Assembly (NCBI GenBank): GCA_003988855.1
Contig: QYAI01000110.1
Location: 1-64,000 of the forward strand
Length of the DNA: 64,000 bases
Source of the DNA: Arachnopeziza araneosa
Lineage: Eukaryota; Ascomycota; Leotiomycetes; Helotiales; Arachnopezizaceae
Direction: 5' to 3'
Shown in pieces: positions 33,716 to 44,626 of this stretch. The first letter of the stretch is position 1. Every line of letters begins with the position of its first letter. A model generated the notes under the pieces. That model was not told the origin of the DNA, did no database searches, and saw only the letters and a program-made list of their open reading frames with translations. A program made the translations under genes and the position numbers.

Positions 33716-34028
33716 GTGCGACAAGAGGGAAAGTGCCGTTTAACCAGAAGGAGGAGGAAATTGAAATTCGCGGAAAAGTTCTATAGTAAGGCTGGTGGTT
33801 CCTAGACCGACATTGCTTGTGAGGCCGCCTCGCCGTTTGCCTTGCACACCGCAAAAGGGGCTCAGTGAAACGGTGGTGGCAATGCAAAGATGGTTTATCG
33901 TACTAGTTGTACTTGGAATCCTGCACTATCGACCTTACCCACAGCATCATCATTATCTTTAAACCTGGATTGCAAGGGAATGGTCTTCACTTGAAAGGCA
34001 TCACTCGAGAGATTTCCAGCCGTGAGGA
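33716..34028. promoter_or_regulatory. Shared divergent promoter region of the NLR-like and SNF2 genes
   Basis: The two start codons, 33715 (minus) and 34029 (plus), are only 313 bases apart and point away from each other, so both promoters must lie in or near this stretch. No clear TATA box or operator-like palindrome stands out. Co-regulation is an inference from the arrangement. Confidence 0.5.
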
Positions 34029-37000
34029 ATGGATTTCGGCGCCGAAAATGCGAGCAATCAACCAGCCAAGCGAAGGCGGCTCAATACCACCACCGACCAT
34101 CAGACTCATGCTACGAAGGGAATTCTCCCTCGAACACAGCCGCGGTCGAATTTCTCATCCGAAGACTCTCACAGAGCCTGTTCTGCACCAGAGATATATT
34201 CTGAAGGAGGTAGGCCCACCAATGGACCTGCGTGCCAAGATATCCACGACAAGCCTGGACAGGATATAACAGAATGTTGCTACGGGATGGTTCGTAGAGA
34301 CTGAAGAAGTAGCCCCAACCCTAAAAAATAACTAATTTGTTGCGCGTTTTTGTACAGTTGTGTAACATTCCCGTAAAGCTTAGGTGCGGATTGAGTCCAA
34401 ATTTAGACAATATACCTGTCATATTTCATGGCCCCAATCGCCTTTCCTCAAATCTTGATGGGGGATCGATTGCTTTCGATATACCGCACTCAGGAACCGC
34501 ACAGATACTTACTGAGTTGGAAAACGTTGCCGAGATCACAACCCAATTGTACTGCCATTCAAAACTTGAATCACCTCCTGTCAGAGGATCTCGCGAGACT
34601 GGCAGAGGTCGTAATGCGCTATCACAATCGTGGCTTCTGAACATTATTATTTTTGGTAAAGAAAGTAATGGAGCCATGGTAGGAGAATATATGTCGAGGC
34701 GTAAAGTATATCTTCAAGATCCAATTGGGTGTAAACGGTCTCTACCATACCAAAATCCGCACATCTTCCCGCCTGTTTCAGGTGAGATCGTCATGACCGA
34801 TTCGTTTAAGTCAACGCTTGGAGACCTCAAAATTGAGCGCCTGGAAAGTGGAACTAGTTTGCTCGCCCAGTTGATGGAGGATGATATTCCACTGCCAGAA
34901 ACCGAAGCACCCACTATGGTGACAACTACCCTATTTAGGTAAGTTTATCTTCGCCGACAGGATTACTCGTATCTGATTCTTAATAAAGGCATCAGAAACA
35001 AGCCCTAACTTTCATGATGCGCCGAGAGGAAGGTTGGAATTTCGAGGATGGCTCTCGTGATATATGGACACGGCAAAGTGGTCATTCGGGTAGATACAGG
35101 TAAGCCTGTGGTTCCTGACTGACTTTCCGTGAATAACACTACCCGGTAGCTATAAAAACAATGTTAGTGGCTACAGTACGGACGAGGCACCCGCGGAATT
35201 CCGAGGGGGTTTGCTAGCTGATGACATGGGCTTGGGCAAGACCCTTAGCATGATATCTCTAATTGCAGCCAATCAATCCAGCTCACCGAATTTATTGAGC
35301 CATCAAGTCCCTGCTTCCATCTACTCTCTCAAACACGCTACCATGAAGACAACTTTACTCATTGTACCTCCAGCATGTATGTAGGAACCTAGTACCCATG
35401 CATATTTAGCTTACACAAGAATAGTAATACAAGCTTGGCAAAAACAATTTTTCTTGTGTGTTGCACCATGTGGTGTTGATGGGGCTGTATTTTATTTCCT
35501 GTAATACTAATCTCGTTTCTAGGCATATCCAGAAAGAGAAATTCAAGATCTACGTTTATCATGGCCACAACAGGAAAGACGCAGAAGATTTAGGCCAATA
35601 CGACGTAGTCATCACAACGTATCATACTGTTTCAGCTATTTGGAGGAAACAGAGCGGAGTGCCGGTAAACCAGAAATCAATCTTCTCGTTGGCCTGGCAT
35701 CGTGTGATTCTAGATGAAGGTGAATGCTATGATATCTTGAGTAAATAAGCTAATTGAAGTAGCTCACACCATCCAGAATCGACAAAGCCAGTTAGCTCAA
35801 GCATGCTGTTCTATCCGTGCATCAAGACGGTGGGCAATCACGGGAACTCCCATCCAAAATAAGCTGGCAGATTTTGCCAGCATTGTCAGCTTTTTGCAAG
35901 TGTATCCCTACTCCGATCCACAGACTTTCGAGGAAGAAATTGTCAGACCGTGGCAAAATCGTCATGGTATGGATGCACAAGGATTTCTAAGGCTGAAAAC
36001 TTTGGTGCGAGCTATCACAATAAGCCGTACGAAAGAGGTAGTTGAGCTTCCACCTCGCGTCGATGAAATCCATCGCCTAAACTTCTCGCCAGCTGAACGA
36101 GACAAGTACGAGGCTGCAAAAACTAAATCTAGATCGCTTCTTGAGGAAGCCATCTCTTCCGGGGGGCAGGGCGGTAAGGCTTTTAATACCCTATGGCTTC
36201 TTAACATTCTCCGGATTATCTGCAATCATGGTCTCCTTGCCCAATCTGCTTTAACAACGACAGACAAGACCTTTCCAACCTCTTCAAACTCTCTGGGAGC
36301 TTGGCCGGTGGGTGAGAGTTCTGCATCACTCAATGGCGCTCTCAAAGATGGAGTTGCCGCTTGTGCTAATTGTGGTGCCAACCTGCTCGAGACTCTCCTT
36401 GAATGCTCAATTCCAACTGATGTTGATACCAAACAACATGATACGACCACACTCTGCGAACGATGCAATGATCAAACTGAGGATGAAAAGATGGTTCAAT
36501 CGCCCTGGAATTATTGGGACTTGCCTGACAGCGCCGAAAGCTCAGTGCCTGCAACACCACTTGCAGATGGTGACGTGGCATTTACTCTTAAATCTATGTC
36601 GACGAAGATCAAAGTGCTTGTGACGGATCTCAGCGAACACAACGCGAGTAGCAAAAGGTATTCGCCATCTTCCATCCTTTGTTTAACGCAAATTGCTTAT
36701 GCGCCTTAGTGTCGTGTTCTCATACTGGACCAATTCGCTCGACCTTGTTCAGTTGATGCTGAATGATCGAGGGATCGTGTATACAAGAATTGATGGAAAG
36801 ACGTCCCTCCCGAAGCGAAACGAAGCTCTACGGCTGTTTCAGCATGATGATTCCGTTCGTGTTATTCTCGTATCTATCACTTGCGGCGGTGCCGGGTGGG
36901 TTGATCTCATGGATGTAGGCTGCGTGTCACTGATCAGTACCTGTAGTCTCGACCTCACGACTGGTTCACGTGCATATCTTCTCGAACCCCACTGGAACCC

Positions 37001-37342
37001 AATGATTGAAGAACAGGCCTTCTGTCGCGTCCATCGAGTTGGACAAAAGCGCGTTGTCACCACGGTCCGATACCTGATGCGCGATTCGTTCGAAGAGGTG
37101 AGCCCTCCTGATTATGCATCGAACTCTTAGTAATCACGATGGAAAGCTTGATTGCTAACAATATCAAAGCAAATTGTGGATATTCAGAAGCGGAAAAAAC
37201 TGCTGGCAGAAGTTACATTCGCACAAGGTCCCTTATCGGAGGCTACTGTCAGTTTGGGGACACTGCAGGTAATAATAAATCAACTCAAAGTGAACCAGTC
37301 GATTTAACAGTGCCACAGTACCTGAAATCCGTCCTGGAGTAA
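34029..37342 (+). CDS. SNF2-family helicase/ATPase, Rad5/HLTF-like
   Basis: A nuclear DNA-dependent ATPase of the Swi2/Snf2 class. About ten exons; firm joins are 34289/34358, 34938/34990, then near 35099, 35375, 35455/35521, 35719/35765, 36657/36710, 36896/36949, 37098/37170 and 37266/37319. The N-terminus is basic and polar with a likely nuclear signal (KRRRLN). A pre-helicase region contains KVYLQDPIGCKRSLPYQNPH, typical of fungal members. Motif I is ADDMGLGKT, motif II DEAH (ILDEAHTIQNR after splicing), motif III RRWAITGTPIQNKLADF, motif V GGAGLDLT and motif VI HRVGQKR. Between the two lobes, where Rad5 and HLTF carry a RING finger, only two CxxC pairs remain (CANC and CERC), so ubiquitin-ligase activity is doubtful. 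The protein ends YLKSVLE after the last intron. It is head-to-head with the NLR-like gene. No frameshift or stop breaks it. Confidence 0.87.
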
Positions 37343-38353
37343 CCAAGCACCCTAAAGCCTAAGATTGAAGAATTCTAGTTTTACAGCAAGCTTAGTAAAC
37401 TCTGGAGCCTCAATCCGACGGAATACTTGGAATGGCATCTTTATGGAGTTGAAAATATAGATCTTGGTAAAGGAAAATTTCAAAACTGAAAATCTGACTC
37501 AAAATAAGTTGTTCAAGAGCAGATTACCCATTTGTACCTGACATCCTGATTAAGAAGTTGGGAGAAAAGTCAGGCGTGGAAGGAGTTGGAACAGCTCAGA
37601 AAGCCCCGGAGCTCAGTATGCCGGGGATGAAAATCTAGTTCGCAAGTAAAATTGGTTGGCCTATAGTACCGGTTTATTTCAAAAATGCAAGCAAGTTTTT
37701 TCTGGTTCAAGTACCTAGGTAGGGCATTCGCGAGAAGGCGAATTTGAGTGAAACAGTGTTTGTTTGCCGAATTCCCAAGAACCTCCCTCGCCATGATCAA
37801 TTGTTTGAATGGTATATGGCAAGAAGTGCTGAAGCTAAAATTGTCTTCTCCGGGTATGAGGCCATATATGTCGTTGCTTTTGCTCTGACAGAAGTCAACA
37901 GGTGGCGGCTTACTTGAGCTGAAAAGACGATTGGCTTGGAAATAGAAGCCATTATGAAGACTATGTGGATGTTTTAAGTTCGAGAAGTTAGGTGTTGAAG
38001 CTTTGAGACTTGTGTGTAAGGTATGTGAGGTGTTGGTGGTGTTTGTGTAAGATGCGATGAAAAGTGGTGCTCTGGTGTGAGAGGCGTTGAGGTGAGCGCT
38101 GGCTTTCTGCACAAAGTTGAGTTAAGGCGCACGAGTTTTATGACTAAAACCAAACGAGGTTCACGTGGCTGTTGTATAACCAAAAACTTGAATCAGATTT
38201 GGAAATCTGGTACAGTACAAATTCATTTTGACTTGGGGCTTTCTGTATCAAATACAAGAAGGGTTCATAGTCTCAAGTTTATATTCATCCAACCCCAACA
38301 TAATATTTTTAACTTGAGCAACCGATTCTAAAGGAGTAGCCACTCACGCATTC
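37343..38353. other. Intergenic region, no supported gene
   Basis: The SNF2 and HET genes converge here. A 180-codon minus-strand frame (37570-38112) begins only with GTG, has no recognisable domain and is probably chance; the rest is A+T-rich. Confidence 0.5.
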
Positions 38354-40626
38354 TTACACCAGCTCAAACTCAACCTCCTTCAACCTCCCTTTGATATGCC
38401 AAACAATAGCTTCCGCATCCATAAACTCGTGCAGATAGCATTCGCCAACGAATTGGTACGTCTTGGAATCCTCAGGGCTTGGTCTGAGAACGACGGGAAC
38501 GCTGCACCCGTAGAGGATGCAGACGAGATCGCCCTTTTCGGCAAGATAAGGAGCGGCTCCAATATGCAGGTTCTGGGTAACAACCAATCGCCTCAGCCTA
38601 ACACCAGCGATAAACGCTTCAGTTGCTATATAGGCGAACGATCCAGGCATAGGTGAAATCAGGTTATTCCTATCCAGAAGGGCTGTGGTGTCATTGAAAC
38701 TAAGTCGCTCTTTACTTGAGATTCGACCACAAACAAGGCTATGTAGGTATGCGCTAACAATAGAGCTATCCATAATTGAATCAACCGATAATTCAATGTC
38801 TTCAAAGTGTTTATTTTCATCTAATGCTTCTCGCCCATGCCGGATGCATTTAGAATAATTTTGTACCAATCCGGATATTTTTTCCAAAGTTATTCTGTCC
38901 TCGTCTTTCAAGTTAGGCGTGGATAAAATGATGGACAGCCAATCTTTTTCTCGTTCGCTGAAGGGCTGTTTTTCGTCTCCAGGAACTGATAGAATATCGA
39001 TGGTATCAATGATAATGCCTTTCATGGAAAGCAGTCTCCAGTTTTCTGTAGCTCCGTCGGTAGGAAGATTATGTCTGGACCTGTGATCAGCCCCAGAGGC
39101 TGCAAAAATACTCTCCTCTCCATCCGTTGGAACTAAAGGGGAAGGGGCACGCTCTTGATCTAAAGTAAAATCGGGTGTCCAAGACGGAAGGTCCCAAGTA
39201 GAATCTGTAGAGCGACCAAGTGCTTGCCAGGCACAGAGAATATCAAGAGACTCTGTTTGTAATACAAAATGCCGAGCAGTATTTGCATAGACCTGCAAAT
39301 CATGTCAGACAACGATTGTGTTTTAAGTATACTCGACAAACCTCGCCCACTGACTTGGTGTAATCAGGCTTCAAGAGCTCGTTTACTTTTTCTCCCATCA
39401 AGCCAAACAGGGAGTAAACTTTGTCTCGAGGATTTGTAGCTTTCCTGTGCTGGCACGCCCGAATCAATTCTCGAAGGGGCTGACGATCTCCATTATTCCA
39501 ACCCAAACGAATCTTCTCCATTCCAGTCACGCTTCAATAGCTGTTAGGTCATGTCAGTTATCGCAGGGGCTTATAACTAACCGCCGAATATGCGTAAGAT
39601 GAATCTCACATGTGAAGTGAAGATAGTAAAGAGCACGAACTACGTAGCGCCAGTTAATTGCGACTCCTCCAATTTGAACTTCAACTTCTGACGCAGCTCC
39701 TAATTCCTCCGTAGAATTAACACCAGTATCGAGATGGGAGGAAAATATCTTACCTGAACCACCCACATCCGAGAAAACCATTCATTTCCGAGAAGGACTT
39801 TTTCAAGAAGTGCTGCCACCTCGGTAAAATCTCCTTCGTGTTCAACTTTGCGCAGCTGACTTTTGGAAGGATGCCATTTGGATACGCTCTCGATGGAGTC
39901 TTGGTGCAAAGAAGAATTATCATCGGGATTGAGAAGCAATTGGGCACGGTCGTCTCTATATCTGGGGCTGAGAAAATCTGATGTGCCTTGAACTGCATGA
40001 GCAAGACGGTAAAGTGACTGTCGAATTGCCTCGGAGGGAACATCCAGAGTTCTTGTTAACACATCGTCCAGGATGCTGTCTTCTTCAGCCGGTTCTACTT
40101 GAAACTGTGCTAAAGCGCTCGTGAGGTCATTGATAAACTTCATAGCTCTCGTATTCTCCTCTGAAATTTGCCCAAGCCAAACGTGGACTGATGCTCCGGC
40201 ATGATATAGTTCCCTCATTAGTAAGATCTGAGCTGATCTCTCCTCCATGTCGTCTTGATTGATGCATATAGCATCCGCCCAAATTTTAAACTTGGCCACA
40301 ATTTCTCTTTGCATTCCTCGGAGGGCCTGGTACAGGCTTTCAGTAATGGGCAAGCTCTTGCCATCGATGATGATCTCCCGCGTTCTTGTGGGATCACCCC
40401 AGACATAGGAGAGGGCATAAAACATGGGTAGTTGGGCCATCAAGGCCGCTCGCTGCCGTTTCGATGTCGAGATGGGCAAAAAATGATTTGTGAGGGTACC
40501 AGTGATGGGTTTGACCTTCTTTCGACCTATGACTTGATCAAGATCGAGGTTGATTGTGAAAAGACGAATCTGGGATTTCGAGCTGTCGATAGGCCCGTAT
40601 CTGTAACGTGGGGTAGGAGACTCCAT
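38354..40626 (-). CDS. HET-domain (heterokaryon incompatibility) protein
   Basis: A protein of the HET family, whose domain is related to TIR and triggers programmed cell death after fusion of unlike individuals. Four exons or so: joins at about 39762/39711 (RMWVVQ to ELGAASEVEV), near 39585/39530 and near 39340/39290 give about 700 residues. The HET domain (about residues 70-245) shows its three conserved blocks: FYALSYVWGDPTRTREI; IWADAICINQDDMEERSAQI; and WFSRMWVVQELGAAS. Further on is the usual C-terminal block PRDKVYSLFGL with a following DYTKSVGEV, and a late FVGECYLHEFMDAEA segment, typical of fungal HET proteins. No NACHT or WD40 repeats are attached, so this is a stand-alone HET gene. 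The start at 40626 is ATG. It lies about 1 kb from the SNF2 gene and 4.6 kb from the NLR-like gene start. Confidence 0.9.
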
Positions 40627-41294
40627 GATTGTGAAGAGGACCTCATCTTCTTGTCCTCAAACTTGAGGATGAAGCCAAAGCGAGAGATAAATTTGGTGTT
40701 TTGTTGGCACCAATGGGGACAGCTGCTGATGCGCTTACATAAGCTAAATCGGAGCTTGGTGCCGAAGATTCTGATTTGCAGATCTAGCGAGAAAGATTGG
40801 CGAGAAAGATTGGCGAGACAATTCAAACTGTTTTCAATCTGTTGTCAGATTGCTCTGTTGTTTGTCTTCAAGTGCTTGCGCGTTGAAGAGCCTTTAGGTC
40901 AAACTAAGCATATAGATCTCGACAAGCCTGCTTTCTTATCCGCGAAACTACGTTTTCGCTATGGGCGAATCGTTGACTTCTCGGGGACTTAGGCTTTATA
41001 TCCTTAGATCCACCTCCTAATGACGCCAGTATGCAGCCAGGAGAGGGTGGATTGGACAGGCCTGGCTCCACATCCCGTTCCATGCCTCAATTCCACCCGT
41101 CCAAGATATCTTGGCCATAATCAGATCCTCAATGACGAGACTACCATACTAGACCTTTGAGATTACCAATTGCCTCCACCTTCCGTGTATACATATCTCA
41201 GCCATTCCCCCAATCCATCGCCGTTGTATATACCTATACTCACATCGGTCTTCTCCAATCTCATCCCGCCTTCTACCCCTCGCTCCACCTCACC
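40627..41294. other. Divergent promoter region between HET and DUF1857 genes
   Basis: The region carries the 5' leader of the HET gene. The 13-base phrase gcgagaaagattg is repeated in tandem at about 40788-40813. A 186-codon plus-strand frame here mostly overlaps the HET coding strand in reverse and is not called. Two TATA-like A+T stretches lie before 41295. Confidence 0.5.
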
Positions 41295-42022
41295 ATGACC
41301 ATCATCTACGCCGCCGCCACCGCTCCCGTCAACCCAGCAGGCGCCACGCCCGAGATAACACTGGACAAACTCTGGGCGGGACTGGATTGGAAAGTCCGGT
41401 GCGTGAATCCCCCATCAATTGTTCACTGCCCGTCACTCAACTCGACAGTGAGCCCCAACATTTCATCGCCGTGATCGACACCTGCAGAGTGCTGGAAGAT
41501 GACGGCGAAACCGTCTTGCGGGAGGTGAAATTCAAAGATGGTATGTATACCCCTTCATCATTTGAGTTTTTACTCCGCACCGCAACCGTTTGGCTTCGTA
41601 CCAAGAATCGTGTGCTGATGCGATATCACAGGTGGCGGCACTGGCCAAGCTCCCAGCATTGGGCCCACCGTCCAAGAAAAAAATCACCCACATCAAACCC
41701 ATCTCGGTAAGTTTTTTTCCGCTGTCAGATAAACAAATTCGAACCGATGCACAGCTGACACGATACCTCACAGAGCACCGCTGGCTCAGGAGTCGAGACG
41801 TTCCAGACCCAAGGTGACCAGAGCCGAGTGCTGAACATCGTCTCCACGGGGCCGGAAGGCGAGTTGCTGCTCACCTACACGTTTGAGTGGGACCATGCAG
41901 AGATTGCATCTGGGAGTGCTGAGGAGAGAGCGAAACAAGAAGCGTACCAGAGTACCGCACCCAAGGCAGTGGCGGGAACGATCGCTGCTATCAGAAAGTT
42001 TATCGAGGAGGGGAAGTTGTAA
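41295..42022 (+). CDS. DUF1857 (START/SRPBCC-like) protein
   Basis: A small cytosolic protein of the DUF1857 family, which adopts a START-like ligand-binding fold; ligand unknown. Four exons: 41295-41398, 41449-41540, 41657-41706 and 41774-42022. These splice to about 164 residues. The family start is visible (YAAATAPVNPAGATPEITLDKLWAGLDWKVR), then FIAVIDTCRVLEDDG, KKKITHIKP and the C-terminal TGPEGELLLTYTFEW. The second intron uses the acceptor at 41656; the obvious earlier AG at 41633 would break the frame. The last segment is an amphipathic helix, as expected. It is divergent from the HET gene but nothing links them functionally. Confidence 0.82.
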
Positions 42023-42162
42023 TTCTGAGACGAGAACAATGCCAGGAATCAGGCTATAAAGTAGAAAAAAATCTCATTAGTATACATTCTACCCAATTCT
42101 ATATATAATGCGCCGAACAGAGCCAGGGAAGTTTCCAAGAAAGTCTGATATCTAACTTTAGA

Positions 42163-43206
42163 TTAAGCAACGACCCCACCATCACTACTCTGACTCGCCT
42201 CCTTCTCCTGTTTCCTTTCTAGCTTTCTCTCCTTCCTGCTCTTGAACTCGCTCTCCTTCCCAACCAAGGCCCTCCCTGGGTGGAGGACGTTCATGGCCAC
42301 GAGGGCGAGGAACATGGCTGCCCCATCAAAGACGTACTGGTACCATTCGTGAGAGCGGAACTGATTGGTGAGCCTTGTCCCAGCGCCGGCTGAGAATTCG
42401 ATGATGCGGAAGAGGATACGGTACTGTTTCTGTTAGTTGTGTCAATGTGACGACTGGATGGTGAACTCGTACCGTGATCAGACCAAGAGTGATGTACATG
42501 ACCAGGAGCACACGACGTGCTTCTGCGATTTGAGCAGGGGAACACTCAGCCCTGATCCGGCGCTCGAACTTGTAGACCAGGAATAAGAAGCAGAGGATGA
42601 AGAACTCCTGAAGGGCTACACCAGCCGTGTAGATGTGGAGCCCGTTGTTCAGAGTGTTGAAGTTCTTGCTGAGAGTCATGAGACCGCCTCCGATCTGGAC
42701 AATGAAGGAACTGAGGTCTCGTTAGCAAGCGTCAACGAGAGCGCGGCTCATCAACAAAGACTCACGCAATATCCAACAAGACAAAGCACAACGTCATCCT
42801 CTCCGCTCGGAGACCAAAGAGCTTCTTGTCTGGAAGAAAGAAATACACCAATCGTCCCAGCAGCATGTAATCAAAAGCATTGATCCAGAGAGGTGCCAGC
42901 AAAATGAGGATGAATTGGGGATCGTAGGCGCCTTGGCTGGTGGGATTCTCAATACTGATACATCGGATGATGAAGGCGGCCGTCTCCCAGATGGCACCCA
43001 TGATCAATGCCCAGCAAAAGGTCTTTTTGTAGTGGTGGGCTTGGAAGATGTGGATGGCCGTGGTGGTACCGAAGAGGACGGCGAAGAGAATCGCGGCGGG
43101 CAGGTTGGGACACCACGTCCATTGATTATCGGGGTCATCGAGAGCTGTATTGTTAGTTTGTATCCGGGACAGGAGAGAGGGAGAGCTCACGAAGACACTT
43201 GGTCAT
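42163..43206 (-). CDS. RTA1-like seven-helix membrane protein
   Basis: A fungal RTA1/lipid-translocating-exporter-type membrane protein. Members affect resistance to sterol-binding and lipid-like toxicants; the substrate is unknown. At least three introns: after a tiny first exon (start 43206, MTKCL), near 42763/42713 and near 42480/42425. Seven hydrophobic segments are visible: PAAILFAVLFGTTTAIHIF, CWALIMGAIWETAAFIIRC, FILILLAPLWINAFDYMLL and so on. The family stretch RILFRIIEFSAGAG followed by HEWYQYVFDGAAMF marks TM6-TM7. The C-terminal tail is basic (KSRKERKLERKQEKEA) and cytoplasmic. The tiny first exon is inferred from splice phase and could be wrong. Confidence 0.83.
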
Positions 43207-44626
43207 TTTGGATGGAAGAACAGGTGATCTCCAGGTCGTGTTTTGTGTAGGGCTGATGAGGCGTGGAGAGAGAGCACTAGCGTACAGCACAGCACACCAC
43301 GGTTTCCGAGATTTGAGAGCGCAAACTAGACCGGAAGCACCGGGCACTCCTTAGATTTATACACGTCCTGTCCTGTGCCTCGCGGCAGTCCCCACGCGCA
43401 GTTGGGATTTCGCGTGGCACAGTCAAGCACAGCAAAATCTGATACCCCAAACATCAGGCTGAGAACCGAGCGACCGGCCCAGTCAGACCCTGGCGCCCCC
43501 TGTGCGAAGAGATTACTCGATTAGACACACCACTGACGGTGGCTTGCGCTCGCCTGCCCTGTCAAGAGCTGTCAAACGGCGCCGGACAATAGGGTGGATT
43601 CCGGAACCCCGACCGAGATACGGGCTCCGTTTACTGGTGAGGCAGAATGAAAGCGCCGAAGAATGATGAACCGGTTTACAGCAGTTCTTGTTTTCTGTAC
43701 TCGCACTGATGGATTTGTTCAGACACTTTGATGATGTTCTCTGCACCGGCCTAAGCCTGCTTAATCTACAAGGGACAATTAATTGATGCTGGAATCGAGC
43801 ACAGATTCTATTCCTATTTCAGGCTTGAGACAGAGAAAGCTTACCTCTCTTGTGCACCCTCATTTGATATGAGTCAGTCCTCATTCCAAGTATACACTCC
43901 AGCACTCATCGCCTCTCGCCAGCGACAATGCCTCAGTGTAGAAGCAGAGCCCACCCCAGTGCCTTTTCCCCATCCAGTATTTTTCAGCTCCGAGGCCACA
44001 CAGACGGTGACTCGAGAGGAATAGCCAACAAAAACCCGTATTTTTATGTCAGCGCCGAATATTCTTAGCACAGGAGCCGAGAAAACTTTGGCAGGCTCTG
44101 CCAGTGGCTGCGTTGGAACAAGCCCATTCGGGTATGCATGGTGTAGAGTGCCGTGTATGGCGCCATCATTTGCCCCGTCTTACTTTCTTACGCCCAGCCT
44201 GGAGAGTGCGAGGGAGCCACACAGCTGCCGCGTCTGTGATTACATACTCGAGGAGAGTTTCTGCAGTGGAATGCAGACCGTTACGGAGGAAGGCATCTTA
44301 TTTGCAAAAGAAAAGATGTCTTGTCAGATGAGCGAACCCCAAGTTAATTGATCTGAGGTTAATCTCGGGATCCTGGCCGGAGCATCGTATCCTCTGCTAA
44401 GGCAGCCGGAGCCGGAGTCAAACTTGAATCCCGGCTGGGGAACTTTCAGAAGTCCGCATTCTGAAATAGGTAGAGCACATCGTAATCCTGGTTCGGGAGT
44501 TCAAGAAGTTCAAAGAGTCTAACTGCTAAAGTTCATCTCGAATCATTATTCAATGGTACATACAATGCAATTATAGAATATAATGTAAAATGCTAGTCTA
44601 TGCGCTGACCTTATATTGACCCAAAT
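43207..44626. other. Intergenic region, no supported gene
   Basis: The 5' flank of the RTA1-like gene joins the 3' flank of the aspartic-protease gene. A plus-strand ATG frame at 44046-44351 (101 codons, six Cys) was considered and not called; no signal peptide or family match. Confidence 0.5.

Noticed and set aside
37570..38112. 180-codon minus-strand frame between SNF2 and HET genes
   Set aside because: No ATG start (GTG only), no domain, and A+T-rich surroundings.
30397..40626. Transposon origin of the STAND/SNF2/HET region
   Set aside because: I found no transposase, reverse transcriptase, terminal repeats or target-site duplication by eye; a systematic self-alignment would be needed to exclude remnants.
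44046..44351. 101-codon plus-strand frame rich in Cys
   Set aside because: No signal peptide, so not a typical small secreted Cys-rich protein, and no homology recognised.
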